Program-made: the position numbers and the translations under genes
DNA from: an uncultured Halomicronema sp.
Lineage (GTDB): Bacteria > Cyanobacteriota > Cyanobacteriia > Phormidesmidales > Phormidesmidaceae
Length of the DNA stretch: 9,938 bases
Assembly: GCA_937897665.1 (NCBI GenBank)
Contig: CALCPB010000077.1
Location: forward strand, 1 to 9,938
Direction of reading: 5' to 3'
Shown: positions 1 through 5,844 of the stretch, piece by piece
How positions within the stretch are numbered: position 1 is the stretch's first letter
How the letters are laid out: every line of letters begins with the position of its first letter
The notes under the pieces: generated by a model
The model's input: only the letters and a program-made list of their open reading frames with translations
Databases searched by the model: none
Told to the model about the DNA's origin: nothing

Positions 1-11
1 CGCTTCTGTTA

Positions 12-926
12 TTATTTAGATAGGCCGACCACGTAGATCAACACCACCAAGTAGAGGATGATGCCGACCATCGGCAACACAAAGCCGCTGCGCCACAGCG
101 ACAAAATAAATAGAGTCGCCACCGCTAGCGTGACAAAGGCCATTGTCCAGTAGGCGTGCAGCCGGGCGTGAACGTCGGTGTACCCGGCTCCAAATACGAC
201 GCCATCGGCAGAAAAGAGCAGATCATAGCGACCGTAGAAAAAGCCCGCCGCGATCGCGATCGCCAGTAGCGCCAGTAGCCCACAGAGATGCCCTTTGACT
301 TCGCCGGTTAAAAAATATTTCCAACCGCGTTCGGGGCGGAGTTCACCCTTGAGGGCATAGACGCCGAAGGAGAGCACGATCGCCCAAATCAATAGCTGTA
401 CAATCGCTGTCTGCAACCCTTCATAAACGGGCAGACGAAACACGTAAAAGCTGATGTCTTGTTGAAACAGCGGATCGAGCTGACCAAACTGACTGGGATT
501 CAAAAACTTGAGAATGTCGTCCCAGGCGGCGACACTGCTCATGGCCGCGTTAAACGAGAGCAAAACGATGAAGGCAAACGCCACATAGCGGGGCAAATAA
601 TCGGCCACTGCCGCCAGGTTGCGCTCCTCTAGCAGTCGCCAAGGTGATTCGCGGGTGAGCCACAGTGCCAGCCGATAGTTGGCATACAAGAAGGCGGCAT
701 AGCCCCCCAGGGCTAAGACCCAAATCGTGGCTTGCCAGCGAATCCGGGTCCAAAATATGGGGTCATAGCCGACGGCATCAAACCACCAAGATTCTGTTAG
801 TAAGTGCAGCACCGTGCCTGACAGCGCCAGGATGAGGAGCACCGCGATCGCCCCCAACAAAAACAGCGGCGGGCGACGACCAAAGTCAGGTAAGTTTGCG
901 CGTTTCACAATCGATAGGGGCTTCAA
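12..926 (-). CDS. UPF0182-family membrane protein, N-terminal membrane half only (truncated)
   Basis: This 304-residue protein matches the N-terminal half of the UPF0182 (COG1615-type) family, whose molecular role is not established. Signature stretches are TESWWFDAVGYDPIFW near residue 44 and DPLFQQDISFYVFRLP at 151-166. Seven hydrophobic segments are visible, roughly at 21-43, 63-85, 113-134, 170-194, 213-233, 258-277 and 283-302. Family members are usually about 900-1000 residues, with a large extracytoplasmic domain after the seventh segment that begins with a YP...VxPNE-like stretch. Here the protein ends at VVGLSK followed by two TAA codons, so that domain is missing. The start is TTG at 926, since an in-frame TAG lies 24 nt upstream. 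An alternative is GTG at 908. Neither has a clear ribosome site. The lipase stop is 24 nt upstream on the same strand, so co-transcription is likely. It may be a pseudogene remnant, a frameshifted gene or a genuine short form. The family call is firm; functionality is open. Confidence 0.8.
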   Translation of the reverse strand: MKPLSIVKRANLPDFGRRPPLFLLGAIAVLLILALSGTVLHLLTESWWFDAVGYDPIFWTRIRWQATIWVLALGGYAAFLYANYRLALWLTRESPWRLLEERNLAAVADYLPRYVAFAFIVLLSFNAAMSSVAAWDDILKFLNPSQFGQLDPLFQQDISFYVFRLPVYEGLQTAIVQLLIWAIVLSFGVYALKGELRPERGWKYFLTGEVKGHLCGLLALLAIAIAAGFFYGRYDLLFSADGVVFGAGYTDVHARLHAYWTMAFVTLAVATLFILSLWRSGFVLPMVGIILYLVVLIYVVGLSK

Positions 927-950
927 TCCGTAGTGAGTAATACCTCTACC

Positions 951-2789
951 CTAGCGAGCTTTTTCCATTTCTAAAATTTCTGCTATCGCTAGAGCATCTT
1001 CGCGGCGGGCGCGGCGATCGGTTTTCTTGACGTCGAGGTCTTTTTGCAGGTAGCGCACATAAAACTCCATCATGTGGTCAGCCACAATATCAGCACCGGG
1101 CTGACGTACGCTGACGATAAAGCCCAATAGGCGATCGAGCCAGCGCTGACTGACGTAAGAATTTTCGTGCAGCTTGCCGCGCCAGTCAAAATAGCGAAAC
1201 TGCCCCATGTGGCCATAAAGCCGACCCGGATTAACCGGATTGACCTGTGGCGGAATCAAGGGGACGACATCATTGTTGTTGACATAGCGAAACATGCGAT
1301 CGCCCATGCGGCTATTGACCGCGCGGGTAAACGACCAGTCGCCCACGCGCGGTTGTCCAAAGGAATATAGCCCTGCCACCTTAAAGCCCTGATATTCCAA
1401 AGAGGTCGCGGCCAAAGCCGCTAACGCGCCGCCCAAACTGTGGCCTGTGATCCACAGTTGAGTCTTGCCGGGGACATACCACTTCTTTAGCCGATAGAGC
1501 ACGCGCTTTTCGACGCTTTGCCACGCATCATGAAAGCCCCGATGCACTTCGCCGGTGGGGATGGCGTCGTCTTGAGGCATGCGAGCGACGGCAAATTGCG
1601 TCATCCGAAATTTAAAGTTGGTGGCCCAATCAGCGGCCTGTTGACTCCCTCGAAATACCAGCACGATGTGCTGATGTTTGCGAAACATGAAGGCTTGGGT
1701 ATCGGTAGAGCGATTAGCCAAATATTTGTAGTCGTCATCCAAGTTGACTTCTTTTTGATCCTCCCCTTCTCGTAGCCAGCTTTTCATCACGGCTACCGTG
1801 TAGTCGGCTGGGGGCATTTTCATCCATTTGTTGTCGCTATCGGTGCCTAGCCAGAGGCGCACAATGTCTTCAACATATTCAGTGTCTTCGTAGACCAGGT
1901 GCGATGCCTTGGCCATACACAAGGCTCGAAAGGCGCTCATGACTGAGTTGTCGCGCTCAATGTTAGTGAAGTCATGAGTAGAGTAAGGCGGCGGCAAAAT
2001 CTTGTAGCCGTAGCGTTCAAATAAGTCTTGTACGCCCGTATAGCCTGCCCAATAAATGTAATGAGACAGCTGATCGTAAAAGCCCGATCCGCCCTTACGC
2101 CGGTATTGGCGATCACCAATTACCCGCACCCAGTAAATGATAAAAGGTTCGAGATCTTCAGCTGTGACGATGCCCGCCACAATGGCATTGTCACAAGCTT
2201 CTAACGCCCCTAAAAACTCATCAAACCAGTCGCGTAGTGTCAGCTCAATGACAAACTCTTCGTCGCGATATTTTTGCAACACTCGCGTCATATTTTCCGC
2301 CATCTTGCCCGGCTGATGGCTCATGTGAGTCAAGATGTTGAGCCCTTGACGGGTTTTAACCATTTGATCATGGGAGCGTAGGGCGCGCTTGAGCCGTTCG
2401 TCATGGGCCTCAAAGCGCACTAACTGATCGCTGTCGGGCAGGCGGATCTCGAATTGTCGGTATTCTTCAAAATCTAGAATTTCCGATATGTTACGGATGG
2501 CTCGCTTACGCGTAAAGTCAGCCACGACGGTGCGAGCCAATTCGCGACGCTGCCACTGTTTGGTTTTGAGGTAGCGGTCAATGCCGGCCACTGCGGCGAT
2601 CGCTCCCATCAGCAGGGCAAAGGCGGCCATCCACTGAGCGCCTAATTGTGATTTTGCTAGCAGATCAGGGGTGAGTTCTGGCAGGGGGGGCGTGGCCACC
2701 TCGGGCGGGGAGACCTGGGCCATCAGGGGCAAAATAAAGCTCACAAAAACGGCGGTCAATACCGCGATCGATGCCAGTTTGATGCGCAT
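951..2789 (-). CDS. Membrane-anchored class 3 (alpha/beta-hydrolase) lipase
   Basis: This 612-residue protein has a Lipase_3 domain in its C-terminal half and should hydrolyse ester bonds of acyl lipids; the substrate is unknown. Visible motifs are the oxyanion-loop stretch VFRGSQQAADWATNF near 378-392, the nucleophile elbow GHSLGGALA with Ser451, an acid residue in NNNDVVPLIPP (Asp507), and a late histidine in ADHMMEFYV (His572) that fits the DHxxxxY position of bacterial members. The N-terminus has a hydrophobic segment at about 7-24, then a Pro-rich stretch and a second membrane segment at 52-70. A strongly basic run follows (RYLKTKQWQRR), which predicts that the catalytic domain faces the cytoplasm. 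Residues 80-340 are a helical region I do not recognise. The start ATG at 2789 has AGGGG two bases upstream. It is the first gene of a probable operon with the UPF0182 gene. The family is secure, and the triad assignment is by motif position. Confidence 0.9.
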   Translation of the reverse strand: MRIKLASIAVLTAVFVSFILPLMAQVSPPEVATPPLPELTPDLLAKSQLGAQWMAAFALLMGAIAAVAGIDRYLKTKQWQRRELARTVVADFTRKRAIRNISEILDFEEYRQFEIRLPDSDQLVRFEAHDERLKRALRSHDQMVKTRQGLNILTHMSHQPGKMAENMTRVLQKYRDEEFVIELTLRDWFDEFLGALEACDNAIVAGIVTAEDLEPFIIYWVRVIGDRQYRRKGGSGFYDQLSHYIYWAGYTGVQDLFERYGYKILPPPYSTHDFTNIERDNSVMSAFRALCMAKASHLVYEDTEYVEDIVRLWLGTDSDNKWMKMPPADYTVAVMKSWLREGEDQKEVNLDDDYKYLANRSTDTQAFMFRKHQHIVLVFRGSQQAADWATNFKFRMTQFAVARMPQDDAIPTGEVHRGFHDAWQSVEKRVLYRLKKWYVPGKTQLWITGHSLGGALAALAATSLEYQGFKVAGLYSFGQPRVGDWSFTRAVNSRMGDRMFRYVNNNDVVPLIPPQVNPVNPGRLYGHMGQFRYFDWRGKLHENSYVSQRWLDRLLGFIVSVRQPGADIVADHMMEFYVRYLQKDLDVKKTDRRARREDALAIAEILEMEKAR

Positions 2790-2902
2790 AACCCCTGTTG
2801 TATCCCTGTAATACCGAATGATGTTGATGCTACCGGAAAACTTGTCGGCGACATCACCCTTTAACGCTTTGTTGATATGGCAGGCGTTAGTCGGATGGGG
2901 AT

Positions 2903-2946
2903 TAGAGTGCGGCGCTACGGCGCTACTGCGTTCAGCAATAGAGTGC
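2903..2946. repeat. Short direct repeats in the lipase / endonuclease V divergent spacer
   Basis: TAGAGTGC occurs at 2903-2910 and again at 2939-2946 (ten bases with one mismatch if extended to the left). Between them lies a tandem pair, GGCGCTAC-GGCGCTAC (2911-2926). They sit 46-89 bases upstream of the endonuclease V ATG. They could be regulator sites or chance duplications. Confidence 0.35.
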
Positions 2947-2977
2947 TGCCCAGTCTCCTCAGCAAAGTGGCCAGCGC

Positions 2978-2983
2978 TATACT
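2978..2983 (+). promoter_or_regulatory. Candidate -10 element of endonuclease V
   Basis: TATACT matches the -10 consensus at 5/6 and ends eight bases before the ATG at 2992. Transcription would start close to that ATG. No -35 match is seen 16-18 bases upstream. Confidence 0.35.
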
Positions 2984-2991
2984 GCTAAGTC

Positions 2992-3723
2992 ATGAATGTG
3001 ATCATGCCTGAGACTTGGCCCCAGACGCCTGCTGCCGCGATCGCCCTGCAGCAAGCGTTGCGATCGCGGGTCGTTTGTCACGATGATTTGTCCCCGACTG
3101 TGCAATTTGTGGCGGGCGTCGATGTCGGGTTCGAGTCCGGCGGCACAATCACCCGCGCTGCCGTGGTCGTGTTGGAATTTCCCTCCCTGCAGCTGGTGGA
3201 TTATGCCCTGAAAAAGCAGCCCACGACTTTTCCCTACATCCCTGGTCTGTTGTCCTTTCGAGAAATTCCGGCGGTGCTGACTGCCCTCGCGGCGCTCACG
3301 ATCACGCCGGATCTAATTCTTTGTGACGGTCAGGGATTGGCGCATCCGCGCCGGCTGGGCATTGCCTGTCACTTAGGGCTCTTGGTCAACTGCCCCACCA
3401 TCGGCGTGGCAAAATCGCGCCTGATTGGCCGTCACGCTGAGCTGCCGCTTGACAAGGGTGCCTGGGCGCCACTGCAGGATGGGGAAGAAACGATCGGTGC
3501 CGTACTGCGCAGCCGTACTGGCACGCGGCCTCTCTACATTTCACCGGGCCATCGCATTAGCTTGCCGACGGCGCTGCACTATGTGCAGGGCTGCACGCCC
3601 AAATATCGGCTGCCCGAGACCACGCGCCTGGCGGATCGGTTGGCATCAAATCGTAGTCGGCTACCACCGCTCAAACCCGTGAATATTGACGTTGATGCGC
3701 AGTCGGGCAACCAGAGTGACTAA
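2992..3723 (+). CDS. nfi: Endonuclease V (deoxyinosine 3'-endonuclease)
   Basis: Endonuclease V nicks DNA at the second phosphodiester bond 3' of deoxyinosine and so starts repair of deaminated adenine. The protein shows the family blocks in order: AGVDVGF (Asp44), [11 protein letters not shown] at 81-91 (the wedge region, with Glu91), [19 protein letters not shown] at 111-129 (Asp112), and GVAKSRL (Lys141). Asp44, Glu91 and Asp112 match the metal-binding triad of characterised members. The length of 243 is slightly above the bacterial norm of about 220-230 because of a polar C-terminal tail after about residue 222. The start ATG at 2992 has no ribosome site; a second in-frame ATG lies at 3004. 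A TATACT box sits only nine bases upstream of the first ATG, so a leaderless message is possible. The gene diverges from the lipase and converges on the peptidoglycan-binding-like gene, so it is probably monocistronic. Confidence 0.94.
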   Translation: MNVIMPETWPQTPAAAIALQQALRSRVVCHDDLSPTVQFVAGVDVGFESGGTITRAAVVVLEFPSLQLVDYALKKQPTTFPYIPGLLSFREIPAVLTALAALTITPDLILCDGQGLAHPRRLGIACHLGLLVNCPTIGVAKSRLIGRHAELPLDKGAWAPLQDGEETIGAVLRSRTGTRPLYISPGHRISLPTALHYVQGCTPKYRLPETTRLADRLASNRSRLPPLKPVNIDVDAQSGNQSD

Positions 3724-3783
3724 AGCGGTCGGTCGCGGTGGCCAGGGGGCGTGAACTGGTGCTGCTGCCGATGAACCGCTTTA
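3721..3783. repeat. Nine-base inverted repeat beginning at the endonuclease V stop codon
   Basis: TAAAGCGGT (3721-3729, including the stop codon) and ACCGCTTTA (3775-3783) are perfectly complementary with 45 bases between them. They lie in the convergent spacer between endonuclease V and the peptidoglycan-binding-like gene. A smaller stem, GCAGGC (3789-3794) with GCCTGC (3811-3816), follows. Together they may form the transcript ends, but no T-run is present. Confidence 0.4.
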
Positions 3784-3833
3784 GGCCGGCAGGCACCCTG
3801 TTGCGATCGCGCCTGCTGCTTGCCAGGGGGCGT
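3741..3833 (+). repeat. 12-bp direct repeat GCCAGGGGGCGT
   Basis: Identical copies lie at 3741-3752 and 3822-3833, 81 bases apart, in the convergent intergenic region. A related nine-base core, CAGGGGGCG, recurs at 5219-5227 just after the sigma factor stop. All three lie between convergent genes. They may be remnants of a short dispersed repeat. Confidence 0.4.
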
Positions 3834-3859
3834 TGAGACGTACCGACTGAAGGCGTGAC

Positions 3860-4351
3860 TTAGACAAAGCCCAATTCGGTGAGGGCATGGGGCTGCTGTT
3901 CTTGCAATAGATGCATGGCCTCTTGGGTTAACGGCCCCATGATGCCGTCGATCGCACCGTGGTAGATGCCCTGACGATGCAGATACGCCTGCAAGACTTT
4001 GGTGCGGCTTTGCAGGTCGCGCCAGAGGTTACCAATGCGGCCTTGGCCGATAGAGCTGCGAAACTTGTCTTGCTGAGTTTTGATGAAATCGTTGTCAATC
4101 AGGCCCAAATGGTGGGCCACCAGATGGTCACCTTCTTCTAACCAAAAATTCAATACGGGGTCATCGATACCCTGCTGCAAAATCTCGGCCATCCGGTCTT
4201 GCTGCGCTTCATTCAGCGCTGGTTTGAGTGCAAGCAAGCAATATTCCAAAATCATCGCCTGATAGCGGGGTGATTCGCCCAGCAAATCTAACAGGGCGCT
4301 ATCAGGCGGATTAATTTCCAGACTGTCTAGCGCTTGGTGAGTTATGTTCAT
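3860..4351 (-). CDS. Cytosolic protein with C-terminal peptidoglycan-binding-like domain
   Basis: This is a 163-residue protein. The open frame extends 18 codons further upstream, but ATG at 4351 is chosen because AAGGA and GAGGAG (4354-4367) lie just before it and the upstream residues are basic and low in information. Residues 117-150 fit the PG_binding_1 repeat pattern (LQAYLHRQGIYHGAIDGIMGPLTQEA), with the diagnostic G-x-DGxxGPxT core. Residues 1-110 are acidic and helical, and I do not recognise them. There is no signal peptide and no membrane segment, so the protein should stay in the cytoplasm despite its wall-binding-type fold. It diverges from an ECF-like sigma factor gene over a 246-bp spacer. 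That arrangement suggests, but does not prove, a regulatory partnership such as an anti-sigma or co-activator role. Alternatively the domain serves as a generic protein-binding module. Confidence 0.82.
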   Translation of the reverse strand: MNITHQALDSLEINPPDSALLDLLGESPRYQAMILEYCLLALKPALNEAQQDRMAEILQQGIDDPVLNFWLEEGDHLVAHHLGLIDNDFIKTQQDKFRSSIGQGRIGNLWRDLQSRTKVLQAYLHRQGIYHGAIDGIMGPLTQEAMHLLQEQQPHALTELGFV

Positions 4352-4353
4352 TA

Positions 4354-4367
4354 TCCTTCTTCTCCTC
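4354..4367 (-). promoter_or_regulatory. Ribosome binding site deciding the start of the peptidoglycan-binding-like gene
   Basis: Read on the minus strand, this stretch is GAGGAGAAGAAGGA and ends two bases before the ATG at 4351. The GAGGAG part lies ten bases from the ATG. It is the only purine-rich site near a candidate start and supports ATG 4351 over the more upstream ATG at 4405. Confidence 0.7.
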
Positions 4368-4387
4368 AGTGCGTTCCTATGGTTCAC

Positions 4388-4403
4388 GTTGTGACGGCAC
4401 AAC
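4388..4403. repeat. Inverted repeat GTTGTG-acgg-CACAAC
   Basis: Six-base perfect arms flank a four-base centre, 37-52 bases upstream of the ATG of the peptidoglycan-binding-like gene. It could be an operator for that gene or a small hairpin in its 5' leader. It overlaps the outermost TGTGAC copy at 4390-4395 and a second small inverted repeat, TCAC-gtt-GTGA, at 4384-4394. The arms are visible in the sequence; the function is inferred. Confidence 0.5.
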
Positions 4404-4547
4404 ATGCTGTGTAGTTGTGGCGCTAACCAACGGTCTGTGACAGGGAAATCATCTCAAAGTCACAAAAAAATCACGCAACGTTCAGCAATTTGATTTGGAG
4501 CGGGTGTTTGTAGAGTTACCGCGTTAATTGCGCCGTCTGATGTCACA
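4390..4547. repeat. Four copies of TGTGAC/GTCACA in a divergent promoter region
   Basis: TGTGAC occurs at 4390-4395 and 4436-4441, and its complement GTCACA at 4459-4464 and 4542-4547. All four lie in the 246-bp spacer between the sigma factor and the peptidoglycan-binding-like gene. About 0.1 copies of one hexamer plus its complement would be expected by chance in such a spacer. The two halves point toward each other, and the central pair forms an inverted repeat with 17 bases between the arms. The spacing does not fit a CRP site (TGTGA-N6-TCACA). Binding sites for an unknown regulator, or sigma-specific promoter elements, are possible readings. Confidence 0.45.
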
Positions 4548-4587
4548 GAAATCCATCAAGTGCCACTGATTAGTAAGCCTTAACATC

Positions 4588-4594
4588 GGAGAGG
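4588..4594 (+). promoter_or_regulatory. Ribosome binding site of the sigma factor gene
   Basis: GGAGAGG lies three bases before the ATG at 4598 (GGAG is six bases away). It is a strong match to the anti-16S sequence and supports the chosen start. I could not find a convincing -35/-10 pair in the spacer for either divergent gene. A weak candidate is TTGATT at 4490-4495 with TAGAGT at 4511-4516, but its 15-base spacing is short. Confidence 0.7.
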
Positions 4595-4597
4595 AAA

Positions 4598-5218
4598 ATG
4601 GCCAATTTTCACGGCGATCGCGAGCCTCCATTTCCCGAATTTGTTGAACCTCAAGACTGTTTTGATCAAGCCCTCGAAGAAATTTTAGGGCCAGATAACC
4701 CGACTGCTTATTCTGTCTTTACAGCAATGGAGCGCATGGTCAGGCAGTTCAATCTTGATGTTGAAGCCCATGGCCTGCTGTTTGATGCCTATCTCTGCGG
4801 CAAAAAGGCGCTGCAGCAGGGCAAGGTCATTCGCAATCCCAAAGCTTGGCTCAAGGGCACTGCCTTTAACTTAGCGCGCGAAAAGCATCGTAAACGCAAA
4901 AAAACCTGTGCCTATGCCCCCAATTTAATCGATGCGCTGTTTGCCGACGAAGGTGATAGCCCCATGGATTACGCCATCTTGGATGAAGAACTCCGAGCCG
5001 TTGTGCGGGCAGTCTGCCGCCTCCAAGTCGAACACCCAGACGTTTTTCAACTGATTCATCAAAAAGTCGTGGAAGGACTCTCTTGGCGAGAGATTCAGGA
5101 ACGGTATGTGCAAGAAAGCGGACGGGATGACATCAGCGAAGCGGCTTTACGTCAGCGGTTTTCGCGCGGTCGCCGCTATCTGCGCAAGATTTTCCATGAA
5201 GTGATGACGGCTCAGTAG
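4598..5218 (+). CDS. Sigma-70 family RNA polymerase sigma factor, ECF-like
   Basis: This 206-residue protein has the two-domain layout of ECF sigma factors, which direct RNA polymerase to a small set of promoters. Region 2 covers about 35-103; the stretch NPKAWLKGTAFNLAREKHRKRKK at 80-102 corresponds to the -10-contacting region 2.4 (usual pattern nPraWLxxiArN...R). Region 4 covers about 125-200, with the helix-turn-helix start EGLSWREIQERY and the recognition part ISEAALRQRFSRGRRYLRK at 179-197. An extra stretch of about eight residues (VQESGRDD) lengthens the turn between these helices. Residues 1-34 are acidic and Pro-rich. No membrane anti-sigma gene follows. Instead the gene diverges from the cytosolic peptidoglycan-binding-like protein and ends close to a hairpin. 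I recall similar divergent sigma-like proteins beside other cyanobacterial signalling genes, but the target genes here are unknown. Confidence 0.85.
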   Translation: MANFHGDREPPFPEFVEPQDCFDQALEEILGPDNPTAYSVFTAMERMVRQFNLDVEAHGLLFDAYLCGKKALQQGKVIRNPKAWLKGTAFNLAREKHRKRKKTCAYAPNLIDALFADEGDSPMDYAILDEELRAVVRAVCRLQVEHPDVFQLIHQKVVEGLSWREIQERYVQESGRDDISEAALRQRFSRGRRYLRKIFHEVMTAQ

Positions 5219-5234
5219 CAGGGGGCGATCGCCA

Positions 5235-5268
5235 CAACTGCCGTGGACCCAAGCACAGACGGCAGTTG
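5235..5268 (+). terminator. Stem-loop downstream of the sigma factor gene
   Basis: Perfect ten-base arms CAACTGCCGT (5235-5244) and ACGGCAGTTG (5259-5268) enclose a 14-base loop. The stem begins 17 bases after the TAG stop. No T-run follows, so it is not a classical intrinsic terminator. It may stabilise the 3' end or end transcription between convergent genes. Confidence 0.5.
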
Positions 5269-5293
5269 AGCGGTAGCGGGCTGATCTGAATAG

Positions 5294-5323
5294 CAGCGGG
5301 CCAAGCGATTAGCGGCCCGGCTG
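5294..5323. terminator. Second GC-rich stem-loop between convergent genes
   Basis: CAGCGGGCC (5294-5302) pairs with GGCCC-g-GCTG (5314-5323), leaving one bulged G and an 11-base loop. It lies between the convergent sigma factor and cyclic-nucleotide-binding genes and could act in either direction. It is about 90 bases beyond the stop of the latter, and no T-run follows. Confidence 0.35.
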
Positions 5324-5415
5324 CGAGAGTTGGGGGTTAATCCAGAAGGTCTTGAACAACTGCCTGGCGCGTCTAACTGGCTAGTGCAGCTGTCGGTTGA
5401 TCTATGCGCTCGGCC

Positions 5416-5784
5416 TCAAATGACATGCTTAAAGCGCTGCAGCCGATCAGAATAGCTGCGCATCACGTCGATCGCAAATGTAGGGGTGTTTTCAATCAAA
5501 AATTTGAAGCGTTCTTCGTTCAACACGGCTAGTTCGCAGTCGGACTGAGCAATTGCGGTTGACCGACGCAGCTTATCGGGATTGACCAAAGCGCCTTCGC
5601 CAAACACATCTCCCGCCTCAATCGTCTCGACCGTTTTACCCTCCACTTGCATCGCCACGGTGCCGGAGATGATGCCATACATGACGTTGCCCGCATCTCC
5701 GGCTTTGAAGATGACGTCTCCGGCTTTGAGGGTTTGGTTGTCAGAAATTTTAGAAAAGAGTTCGATCGTATATTCAGCGCTCAT
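5416..5784 (-). CDS. Stand-alone cyclic-nucleotide-binding domain protein
   Basis: This 122-residue protein consists almost only of a cNMP-binding beta-barrel of the CRP/PKA type. The phosphate-binding cassette is FGEGALVNPDKLRRSTA at 61-77. Glu63 and Arg73/Arg74 are in place to hold the ribose and the phosphate. Compared with CRP, the Arg-Ser pair is one residue further from the Glu, so ligand choice (cAMP, cGMP or none) cannot be read from the sequence. Residues 97-122 form the closing helix. There is no helix-turn-helix, so this is not a CRP-type transcription factor. A role as a ligand-dependent binding partner in signalling is an inference. The start ATG at 5784 has AGGT six bases upstream. 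A possible promoter with an embedded palindrome lies upstream. The neighbouring sigma gene converges, so the gene stands alone. Confidence 0.88.
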   Translation of the reverse strand: MSAEYTIELFSKISDNQTLKAGDVIFKAGDAGNVMYGIISGTVAMQVEGKTVETIEAGDVFGEGALVNPDKLRRSTAIAQSDCELAVLNEERFKFLIENTPTFAIDVMRSYSDRLQRFKHVI

Positions 5785-5814
5785 CGCATCACCTACAGCA
5801 AAATTTATTTCCCG

Positions 5815-5844
5815 ATTGTGAAGGACACCCTGGTGTCATTGCAA
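5815..5844 (-). promoter_or_regulatory. Possible promoter of the cyclic-nucleotide-binding gene with palindrome in the spacer
   Basis: On the minus strand, TTGCAA (5839-5844, 4/6 to the -35 consensus) and CACAAT (5815-5820, 4/6 to -10) are 18 bases apart. The spacer contains the palindrome GACACC-ag-GGTGTC (5824-5837, six-base perfect arms). A start site near 5808 would give a 5' leader of roughly 25 bases. The promoter elements are weak; the palindrome is clear. Confidence 0.35.

Noticed and set aside
2683..2694. G-rich run GGCAGGGGGGGC as a structural or repeat element
   Set aside because: It lies within the lipase gene and encodes the Pro-rich stretch after the first membrane segment, so codon use explains it.
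3128..3138. GGTTCGAGTCC, a match to the tRNA T-loop pattern
   Set aside because: It lies inside the endonuclease V gene and encodes part of GFESGG. No acceptor, D or anticodon arms can be built around it.
4352..4405. Upstream extension of the peptidoglycan-binding-like gene to ATG 4405
   Set aside because: The extra 18 residues are basic and unlike the rest, and the strong ribosome site supports the ATG at 4351.
4436..4464. CRP-type binding site TGTGA...TCACA
   Set aside because: The spacing between half sites is 17-19 bases rather than the 6-8 of CRP sites.
4541..4566. ECF41-type promoter starting with TGTCACA
   Set aside because: No CGTC-like -10 occurs 16-17 bases downstream, and the sigma factor lacks the C-terminal extension typical of that group.
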